From Solirubrobacterales bacterium (GTDB taxonomy: Bacteria; Actinomycetota; Thermoleophilia; Solirubrobacterales; 70-9): a stretch of DNA of 5,232 nucleotides. Below, one piece after another: positions 1 through 4,262 of the stretch. The DNA is taken from positions 1-5,232 of the forward strand of contig JASLIG010000111.1 of NCBI GenBank assembly GCA_030152805.1, read 5' to 3'. Below the pieces are notes generated by a model that saw only the letters and a list, made by a program, of their open reading frames with translations, was not told the DNA's origin and ran no database searches. Every line of letters begins with the position of its first letter. Within the stretch, counting starts at the first letter, position 1. The translations under genes and the position numbers were made by a program.

Positions 1-128
1 AGCACCATCGTGTCGCCGGCCTGAACCACGACCGCGCCACCCGCCTGCTTCGCGAGTTTTCCGGTCTCGAAGGAAATCTGGCTATCGCCGATGTCCGCCG
101 AAACGCGGGTTACGTCAAACATGCTCAT
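1..128 (-). CDS. pnp: Polynucleotide phosphorylase, N-terminal fragment (gene runs off the left edge)
   Basis: PNPase is a phosphorolytic 3'-to-5' exoribonuclease that degrades mRNA in the cytoplasm, usually as a trimer. Only the first 42 codons are inside the window. The translation begins MSMFDVTRVSADIGDSQISF and continues with ETGKLAKQAGGAVVVQAGDT. This matches the start of the first RNase PH-like domain: a short beta strand, the ETG-(K/R)-x-A-x-QA motif, then a V-V strand and GDT. I chose the ATG at 126-128. A GGAGG at 141-145 lies 12 bases upstream, and an AGGA lies nearer at 136-139. A second in-frame ATG at 120-122 (codon 3) is possible but sits further from these sites. Position downstream of rpsO is the classic place for pnp, here with two redox genes in between. 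Identity rests on a short N-terminus plus context, and both agree. Confidence 0.93.
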   Translation of the reverse strand, partial: MSMFDVTRVSADIGDSQISFETGKLAKQAGGAVVVQAGDTMV

Positions 129-212
129 TTAGTTGTCCTACCTCCGGCCACCCGGATTGGCGACCATCTGCATTCAGAACTCTCGTTCTCTGTCCCGAGA
201 GAGGGTACAGAT
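129..212 (-). promoter_or_regulatory. pnp leader / intergenic region with overlapping small hairpins
   Basis: These 84 bases are the only sizeable gap in the window. Read on the minus strand, the first possible hairpin spans 211 to 189. It pairs TCTGT (211-207) with ACAGA (193-189) and CCC (205-203) with GGG (196-194), with a single bulged A at 206 and a six-base loop. A second spans 189 to 176, pairing AGAAC with GTTCT around a GAGA (GNRA-type) tetraloop. An alternative 6-bp stem pairs 201-196 with 185-180 and is incompatible with both. No U-run follows any of them, so an intrinsic terminator is unlikely. No convincing -35/-10 pair was seen. In several bacteria the rpsO-pnp interval carries an RNase III-cut stem-loop through which PNPase represses itself. 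These hairpins are a candidate for such a site, but they are short for an RNase III substrate. Confidence 0.45.
141..145 (-). promoter_or_regulatory. Ribosome binding site of pnp
   Basis: GGAGG on the minus strand lies 12 bases before the ATG at 128. It is followed by an AGGA at 139-136, 7 bases from the ATG. Together they support position 128 as the start rather than the in-frame ATG at 122. Confidence 0.6.
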
Positions 213-722
213 CTAGGAGAACACGGCGGGGGTACCGGTGACGCCGGCGCGGATGCCGGACTCGAAGTCGCGGCGGACGCGGGAGGCGACCTCGGGAGAG
301 CGGCGGTCGGCCTCGAAGCGTTCGAGGTCGAGACCGAAGCGCTCGACGCGCCGCCAGAGGTGGGGATCGTCGACGTGGCCGCGGTCGGCGTAGAGCGAGT
401 CGACCATCTCGAAGAAGGCGCCCTGCAGCCCGGCCGCCTCGGCCGCGGCGTGCAGCGCCGGCGAGCGCGGGTGCTTGCTGGCGACGGGGAAGTGACGAAA
501 GACGACCGTCGCCGGGCGGGCGGCGATCTCCACCCAGGCCGAGGCGCAGTGCGGGCAGCCGAGATCGGCATAGACGATCAGCTCCGCTCCCTCCCCGCGG
601 CGGTGGTCCTCCGGGCCGGCCGGCGGAACCGCGGCGCTGGTCAGCTCGGGCGTCAGGAGAGCGCGTCGAAGATCAGGTTGGCGCCGGGGATCTCCAGCGG
701 CGTCGGCGAGGAGTGCGCCCAC
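213..722 (-). CDS. DsbA-like thioredoxin-fold protein, apparently truncated at the C-terminus
   Basis: This is a predicted thiol-disulfide oxidoreductase of the DsbA/FrnE-like thioredoxin superfamily. Counting from GTG at 722 (169 aa), a strand LIVYADLG leads into the active site CPHC (Cys56-Cys59). RHFPVASKHPRSPALHAAAEAA and the helical region FFEMVDSLYA follow, then GLDLERFEAD and the cis-proline motif GVTGTP (Pro165). The protein then stops at AVFS. Relatives normally continue about 25-30 residues with a strand (F-x-N/D-G), a G-x-YD turn and a final helix. No other frame of the next 84 bases supplies that piece. No signal peptide is visible, so it is probably cytoplasmic. The start is uncertain. 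GTG 722 has a GAGGAGG 9 bases upstream but lies 70 bases inside the peroxiredoxin gene, and its first 22 residues look non-native. The only alternative is a CTG at 656 forming a CTGA overlap with the upstream stop. The likely partner is the adjacent peroxiredoxin. It could be a functional short form or a decaying gene. Confidence 0.75.
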   Translation of the reverse strand: MGALLADAAGDPRRQPDLRRALLTPELTSAAVPPAGPEDHRRGEGAELIVYADLGCPHCASAWVEIAARPATVVFRHFPVASKHPRSPALHAAAEAAGLQGAFFEMVDSLYADRGHVDDPHLWRRVERFGLDLERFEADRRSPEVASRVRRDFESGIRAGVTGTPAVFS

Positions 723-1102
723 TTGACCGTGCCCTCCTCGTCGATGAGGATGAGCGAGCGGTTGGCGTGGCCGACCTTCTCGATGTAGGCGCCGTAGGCG
801 CGGGCGACCTCGCCCTTGGGCTCGAAATCGGCCAGCAGCGGCGTGTCGATGCCGAGCTTCTCCTGGAAGGCCTTGTGGGCGAAGCCGCTGTCGACGCTGA
901 TCCCGACCATCGTCACGCCCTTCGCCTCGATCTCCGGCTTGACCTCCTGGTAGATCGAGAGCTGGTCGCTGCAGACGGGGCTGAAGTCGAGCGGGTAAAA
1001 AATCAGCAAAAGCTTCTGGCCGCGGAAGTCGGCGAGCGAGACCTTCTCGCCGTCCTGGTTACGCAGGGTGAAATCGGGCGCCGGTTCCCCGGCGGCGATC
1101 AT
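653..1102 (-). CDS. AhpE/BCP-type peroxiredoxin with a single cysteine
   Basis: This is a thiol peroxidase that reduces hydrogen peroxide, organic peroxides or peroxynitrite in the cytoplasm. The 149 residues open with MIAAGEPAPDFTLRNQDGE, the usual start of the AhpC/TSA fold. The peroxidatic site follows the P-x-x-x-S-x-x-C pattern in YPLDFSPVCSDQ, with Pro37, Ser41 and Cys44. The supporting arginine is probably Arg115 in GHANRSLILIDEEG. Cys44 is the only cysteine, so there is no internal resolving cysteine as in E. coli BCP. This and the overall sequence resemble mycobacterial AhpE (about 153 aa), a 1-Cys enzyme recycled by an external thiol. The ATG at 1102-1100 overlaps the rpsO stop in an ATGA, and there is no Shine-Dalgarno sequence in front, so translation is probably coupled to rpsO. 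The open frame extends upstream to 1390, but that part is antisense-like junk over rpsO. The following DsbA-like gene may supply the reductant. Confidence 0.92.
   Translation of the reverse strand: MIAAGEPAPDFTLRNQDGEKVSLADFRGQKLLLIFYPLDFSPVCSDQLSIYQEVKPEIEAKGVTMVGISVDSGFAHKAFQEKLGIDTPLLADFEPKGEVARAYGAYIEKVGHANRSLILIDEEGTVKWAHSSPTPLEIPGANLIFDALS
732..739 (-). promoter_or_regulatory. Possible ribosome binding site for the DsbA-like gene, inside the peroxiredoxin gene
   Basis: GAGGAGGG on the minus strand sits 9 bases before the GTG at 722. The same bases encode Asp-Glu-Glu-Gly of the peroxiredoxin, so the match may be incidental. It is the only sequence argument for the GTG start. Confidence 0.35.
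1099..1102 (-). other. ATGA stop/start overlap rpsO-peroxiredoxin
   Basis: The TGA of rpsO (1101-1099) and the ATG of the peroxiredoxin (1102-1100) overlap, again without a ribosome site upstream. The redox gene is thereby tied directly to S15 translation. Confidence 0.8.
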
Positions 1103-1368
1103 CGCCGCAGGCCCAGTTCGCCGACCAGGGCGCGGTAGCGCTCGAGGTCGTGGCGCTCGAGGTAGCGAAGCATGCGGCGCCGCTTGCCGACCAGCATCAG
1201 CAGGCCACGGCGGGAGTGATGGTCCTTGGGGTGGGTGCGAAGGTGCTCGGTGAGTTCGTTGATCCGCTCGGTGAGCAGGGCGATCTGAACCTCGGCCGAA
1301 CCGGTATCGCCGTCGGCGCGGCCGTATTTGCCGATCAGCTCGCCTTTTTTCTCCTTGGTCAGGCTCAT
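1099..1368 (-). CDS. rpsO: 30S ribosomal protein S15
   Basis: S15 is a primary 16S rRNA-binding protein that joins the central domain of the small subunit and contributes to an intersubunit bridge. The 89-residue product has the normal length and the family signatures in order: DTGSAEVQIALLTERI (21-36), the highly conserved HPKDHHSRRGLLMLVGKRRR (46-65) with its rRNA-contacting His-His-Ser-Arg-Arg, and the C-terminal LRYLERHDLERYRAL ending GLRR. The ATG at 1368-1366 overlaps the ribF stop in an ATGA. The 20 bases before it contain no purine-rich ribosome site, so initiation probably depends on ribosomes finishing ribF. There is therefore no free leader for an E. coli-like S15 autoregulatory fold. 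Any such element would have to lie inside ribF coding sequence. Its stop overlaps the next start in the same way. Confidence 0.98.
   Translation of the reverse strand: MSLTKEKKGELIGKYGRADGDTGSAEVQIALLTERINELTEHLRTHPKDHHSRRGLLMLVGKRRRMLRYLERHDLERYRALVGELGLRR
1365..1368 (-). other. ATGA stop/start overlap ribF-rpsO
   Basis: The TGA of ribF (1367-1365) and the ATG of rpsO (1368-1366) share bases. With no Shine-Dalgarno sequence upstream, this points to termination-reinitiation coupling between flavin-cofactor synthesis and a ribosomal protein. Confidence 0.8.
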
Positions 1369-2258
1369 TGCGCGCCGGTGAAGCTAGCACAGACGCGCTT
1401 TGCGTCCTCGACGTCGGCGCGCATCTGGGCGATCAGCTCCTCGACGCTGGCGAAGCGCTTCTCGCCGCGCAGGCGCTCGACGAAGGCGACCCGCAGCTCG
1501 GTGCCGTAGAGGTCTCCCTCGTAGTCGATCAGGTAGGTCTCGATGAGGACGCCGCGGCCGGTCTCGAAGGTAGGACGAACGCCGACGTTGACGGCGGCGG
1601 GGACGCCGTTGGCGAAGGCCGCGTAGACGCCGTGGCCGGGAATCGCCAGGCGGTCGTCGGGCACCAGGTTGGCGGTCGGGAAGCCCAGCTCGCGGCCGCG
1701 CTGATCGCCGCTGACCACCTCGCCCTCGACCATGAAGGGAGCGCCGAGGCAGTGGCGGGCGCCCTCCATGTCGCCGGCGGCGACGAGGGCCCGGATCCGC
1801 GTCGAGGAGATCGTCTCGCCGTCCATTTCAACCAGCGGCACGACGCGGGTCTCGAACTCGCCGCGGGCGGCGAGCATCTCCGGATCGCCCTTGGCCTTCG
1901 CCCCGAAGCGGAAGTTCTCACCTACCGAGACCTGCTCGGCGCCGAGCTTGGCGATCAGCACGTCCTCGATGAATTCCTCGGCGCTGCGGCTGGCGAACTC
2001 GCGGTCGAAGGGGATGACGACGAGCTCGCTCACGCCGAGGCCCTCGATCACGTCGCGCTTCACCCCGAAGGGCATGATCAGCTTCGGCAGCGCCGCCGGA
2101 TGGAGGATCTCCAGCGGGTGCGGGTCGAAGGTCAGAACCGTATCGGCCCCCTTGATCACTGCCTGGTGGCCGCGATGGACACCGTCGAAGGTGCCGATCG
2201 CGACATGGCGGGCGCGGGGCTCGACGTCGGGCAGCGATGTGACCTTGACGTTGGCCAT
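1365..2258 (-). CDS. ribF: Bifunctional riboflavin kinase / FMN adenylyltransferase (FAD synthetase)
   Basis: The enzyme phosphorylates riboflavin to FMN and then adenylates FMN to FAD. The 297-residue product has both modules. The N-terminal nucleotidyltransferase shows GTFDGVHRGH (22-31), TFDPHP (43-48), VGENFRFG (112-119) and SSTRIR (151-156). The C-terminal riboflavin kinase shows GRELGFPTANL (188-198), NVGVRPTF (224-231) and ETYLIDYEGDLYG (240-252), with Glu240 the probable catalytic base. Only about 10 residues separate GH31 from VLTFDPHP, where most relatives have roughly 20, so the first helix is shortened. The active-site motifs are intact. I placed the start at ATG 2258 because MANVKVTSLPDVEPR is the expected N-terminus. 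The open frame extends upstream, but over truB in another frame. There is no good Shine-Dalgarno sequence. A TTG three codons upstream is an alternative. The gene lies 13 bases after truB and overlaps rpsO by 4. Confidence 0.96.
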   Translation of the reverse strand: MANVKVTSLPDVEPRARHVAIGTFDGVHRGHQAVIKGADTVLTFDPHPLEILHPAALPKLIMPFGVKRDVIEGLGVSELVVIPFDREFASRSAEEFIEDVLIAKLGAEQVSVGENFRFGAKAKGDPEMLAARGEFETRVVPLVEMDGETISSTRIRALVAAGDMEGARHCLGAPFMVEGEVVSGDQRGRELGFPTANLVPDDRLAIPGHGVYAAFANGVPAAVNVGVRPTFETGRGVLIETYLIDYEGDLYGTELRVAFVERLRGEKRFASVEELIAQMRADVEDAKRVCASFTGAQ

Positions 2259-2271
2259 CAGGCGCAAACGT

Positions 2272-2922
2272 TTATCGAAGTGCCTCCGCGGCGGTCGGGA
2301 CCAGCGTTGCAATCCGGTCCAGATCGAACTCCTCGCCGGCGTCCTCGACCTCAAAGGGGCCGATCGCCGTGCGTCGCAGCTCGGCGCAGTAGGCGTCGTC
2401 GAGGGTCTCGATCAGGGTGCGGATATAGGTTCCGGCGGAGCACTCGATCTCGTATTCGGCGCTCAGCGGGTCGCTGGCCAGCAGCTCGGCGCGGTAGACC
2501 TCGACATCGCGTTCGGGTGTCTCGACGACTTCCCCCCGGTGCGCCTTGCGGTAGAGGCGCTCGCCGCCGACGCGCACAGCCGAGGTCATCGGCAGGCGCT
2601 GGCGCACGGTTCCGGTCGGCAGCGCGAGCGAAGCGGGGATGCGGCCGGTCTCGCTGAGCTCGCCGTCGGGGTCGCCGGTGCTCGAGCGCCAGCCGAGCCT
2701 GGCCCTGGCGACGTAGGTCTTGGGCAGGCCGACGAGGAAGCGCTGCAGCCGCGTGGCGCGCCCGATCAGGATCAGCAGCAGGCCGGTGGCAAACGGATCC
2801 AGGGTGCCCGAGTGGCCGACCTTGCCGCCGCGCTCGCGGCGCACGGCGGCGACCACGTCGTGCGAGGTCTTGCCGGCTGGCTTGTCGCAGAGCAACACCG
2901 AGCCCTCGTCCGCGTCGGCCAC
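2272..2922 (-). CDS. truB: tRNA pseudouridine-55 synthase, short form without PUA domain
   Basis: TruB converts U55 of the tRNA T-loop to pseudouridine and also helps fold tRNA. The 216-residue product carries the catalytic motif GHSGTLDPFATGLL (36-49) with Asp42 as nucleophile, KTY (68-70) with the active-site tyrosine, CSAGTYIRTL (161-170) and LRRTAIGPF (182-190). It is much shorter than the E. coli enzyme (about 314 aa). The missing length comes from three places: the C-terminal PUA domain is absent, the segment between STGDPDGE and the PMTSAV motif (thumb region) is compact, and the stretch between GTYIRTL and LRRT is shortened. The usual P-x-Y-SA-x-K reads PMTSAVRV (111-118), with Thr for Tyr and Arg for Lys. 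The start is GTG 2922, two bases after the nrnA stop, with only a weak ribosome site. All catalytic residues are present, so I expect an active enzyme. Confidence 0.94.
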   Translation of the reverse strand: MADADEGSVLLCDKPAGKTSHDVVAAVRRERGGKVGHSGTLDPFATGLLLILIGRATRLQRFLVGLPKTYVARARLGWRSSTGDPDGELSETGRIPASLALPTGTVRQRLPMTSAVRVGGERLYRKAHRGEVVETPERDVEVYRAELLASDPLSAEYEIECSAGTYIRTLIETLDDAYCAELRRTAIGPFEVEDAGEEFDLDRIATLVPTAAEALR

Positions 2923-2924
2923 CT

Positions 2925-3926
2925 TCAGGGTCCGAGCTGCGCTTTGACTTCGTCGCAGAGGAAGTCGACCAGCTCGTTGAGCTCGAGGTCGGTCGAGAAG
3001 CCCGCGGCGCGCTTGTGCCCCCCTCCACCGTGGACCCGCGCCATCGCCGAGACGTCGACCTCGCCGCCGCTGGAGCGCAGGCTGACCTTGCGCGCGGCGC
3101 GGCCACGGTCGCCGAGGTCCCTGACCAGCGCCGCCACCCTCGACCCCTCGACGGAGCGCAGGTGGTCGATGATCCCCTCGGTCATCTCCTCGCCCCCGCC
3201 GCTCGCCGTGTAGTCGGCATCGGTGATGTAGGCGACGACGAGTCGATCGTCGCAGTAGCGCTGAATGCCGTCGAGGGCACGCGAGAGCAGGCGCAGCTTC
3301 TCGATCGGCACGTGCTCGTAGAGGCGCCGGTAGGTGTCGTCGACGGCGACCCCGGCATCGATCAGCTCGGCGGCGATCCGATGCGTATGGGCGTTGGTGT
3401 TCTCGTACATGAACTTGCCCGTGTCGGTGATCAGACCTACGTAGAGCGCCGAGGCGATCTCCGGCGTGATTTCGGCCCCGAGCGCGATCGCAAGGTCGTA
3501 GACGATCTCCGCGGTGGAGGAAGCCGCGGTGTCGACGAGGTTGACGTCGCCGAAGCGCGTGTTGTCGTGATGGTGGTCGACGTTGATGCGAAAGTTGTCT
3601 CCCTGGCTGAGGAAGTCGACCGGCATGCGGTCGATGTTGCCGCAGTCGAGGAAGATCACGGTGCGGTCGGCCATGTCGGCCGGCGCCTCGTGGAAGACCT
3701 CCTCCAGGGGAAGGAAGCGGTACTCGATCGGCAGCGGGAACTCCTTCGCGGCCATGAACATCACCGAGTCCTTGCCCATTTGGCCGAGCAGATGGTGCAT
3801 GCCGAGCAACGAGCCGAGCGCGTCGCCGTCAGGCCCCTCGTGCGCGGTGAGCAGGAAGCGCTGGCGCGAACGCAGCTCGGCGACGACCTCCTCGATTCCC
3901 GCAGTGGCAACGCCGGCGCCGCTCAC
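2925..3926 (-). CDS. nrnA: DHH/DHHA1 phosphoesterase, NrnA-like nanoRNase / pAp phosphatase
   Basis: NrnA-family enzymes degrade 2-5 nt RNA fragments, and many also hydrolyse 3'-phosphoadenosine 5'-phosphate or pApA from cyclic-di-AMP turnover. The 333-residue product has the two-domain layout. The DHH domain has metal ligands in AHEGPDGDALGS (His29, Asp33, Asp35), FLDCG (Asp94), the name-giving VDHHHDN (Asp117-His118-His119) and ITDTG (Asp168). The DHHA1 substrate-binding domain carries GGGGHKRAAG (300-309). No transmembrane segment or added GGDEF/PAS domain is present, unlike GdpP. The GTG at 3926-3924 overlaps the rbfA stop in a GTGA and has the best Shine-Dalgarno sequence in the window, GGAGGAGG, 7 bases upstream. 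Position between rbfA and truB is common for this family in Gram-positive bacteria. The fold and family are clear. The exact substrate preference is inferred. Confidence 0.93.
   Translation of the reverse strand: MSGAGVATAGIEEVVAELRSRQRFLLTAHEGPDGDALGSLLGMHHLLGQMGKDSVMFMAAKEFPLPIEYRFLPLEEVFHEAPADMADRTVIFLDCGNIDRMPVDFLSQGDNFRINVDHHHDNTRFGDVNLVDTAASSTAEIVYDLAIALGAEITPEIASALYVGLITDTGKFMYENTNAHTHRIAAELIDAGVAVDDTYRRLYEHVPIEKLRLLSRALDGIQRYCDDRLVVAYITDADYTASGGGEEMTEGIIDHLRSVEGSRVAALVRDLGDRGRAARKVSLRSSGGEVDVSAMARVHGGGGHKRAAGFSTDLELNELVDFLCDEVKAQLGP
3923..3926 (-). other. GTGA stop/start overlap rbfA-nrnA
   Basis: The TGA of rbfA (3925-3923) overlaps the GTG of nrnA (3926-3924). Unlike the other two overlaps, this one has a strong ribosome binding site in front. 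Confidence 0.8.
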
Positions 3927-4261
3927 CGGTCTTCCTCCTCCAGCAGGCGCGAGATCCGCATGCCCTGCTCGATCGTCTCGTCGTAGAGGAAGCTGAGTGT
4001 CGGCGTGCGCTTCATCCGCGTCTCGACCGCGATCCTCGATTGCAGAACGCCGTGGGAGGAGCGCAGTCCCGCCATCGTCTCCTCGCGCTCGGACTCGCTG
4101 CCGAGCACGCTGACGTGCACCTTGGCGGCGCGCAGGTCTGGGCTTGTCTCCACGGAGGTCACGGTCACGAAGCCGATGCGCGGGTCGCTCAACTCGGCGA
4201 TGGCGGCGCCGATCACCTCGCGGAGCACCTCGTTGATGCGGCGCATGCGAGGAGCGGCCAT
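3923..4261 (-). CDS. rbfA: 30S ribosome-binding factor A
   Basis: RbfA is a small KH-like protein that binds immature 30S subunits and assists late 16S rRNA maturation, with a known role in cold adaptation in E. coli. The 112-residue product is of normal length and follows the family pattern: MRRINEVLREVIGAAIAEL, then DPRIGFVTVTSVETSPDLR (27-45), the AKVHVSVLG strand (46-54), a helix GLRSSHGVLQSRIA, the RTPTLSFLYDETIEQGMRIS segment, and an acidic tail LLEEEDR. The ATG at 4261 follows the infB stop after a single base. A weak GGAG lies 4 bases before the ATG. Coming straight after infB, it sits in the canonical infB-rbfA pair of the initiation/30S-assembly operon. Confidence 0.96.
   Translation of the reverse strand: MAAPRMRRINEVLREVIGAAIAELSDPRIGFVTVTSVETSPDLRAAKVHVSVLGSESEREETMAGLRSSHGVLQSRIAVETRMKRTPTLSFLYDETIEQGMRISRLLEEEDR
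3934..3941 (-). promoter_or_regulatory. Strong ribosome binding site of nrnA
   Basis: GGAGGAGG on the minus strand lies within the last codons of rbfA, 7 bases before the GTG at 3926. It fixes the start and suggests nrnA can initiate on its own despite the GTGA overlap. Confidence 0.7.
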
Positions 4262-4262
4262 C

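Noticed and set aside
176..211. Intrinsic terminator before pnp
   Set aside because: The hairpins are short and no run of U follows them on the minus strand.
125..571. Minus-strand frame of 148 residues across the DsbA-like gene and the pnp leader
   Set aside because: Its sequence is Ser/Pro/Arg/Ala-rich as expected from an out-of-frame reading, and the CPHC thioredoxin-fold frame explains the same DNA. I also checked it for the missing DsbA C-terminus and found no match.
1103..1390. N-terminal extension of the peroxiredoxin frame back to 1390
   Set aside because: The extension overlaps nearly all of rpsO out of frame and is Arg/Pro-rich. The ATG at 1102 gives the expected peroxiredoxin N-terminus and an ATGA overlap.
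2259..2354. N-terminal extension of RibF back to 2354
   Set aside because: It reads through the 3' end of truB in another frame, and family members start near MANVKVTSLP.
1368..3213. Long plus-strand open frames (about 1368-2657 and 1732-3213) opposite ribF, truB and nrnA
   Set aside because: They are antisense shadows of GC-rich coding DNA. Their translations are low-complexity (Arg, Ala, Gly, Asp, Val rich) with no recognisable motif, and they lie over well-identified genes on the other strand.
3015..3996. Plus-strand open frames over nrnA
   Set aside because: Same shadow effect. The minus-strand DHH protein has all its catalytic motifs, while the plus frames show repeated valine/aspartate/glutamate stretches with no domain.
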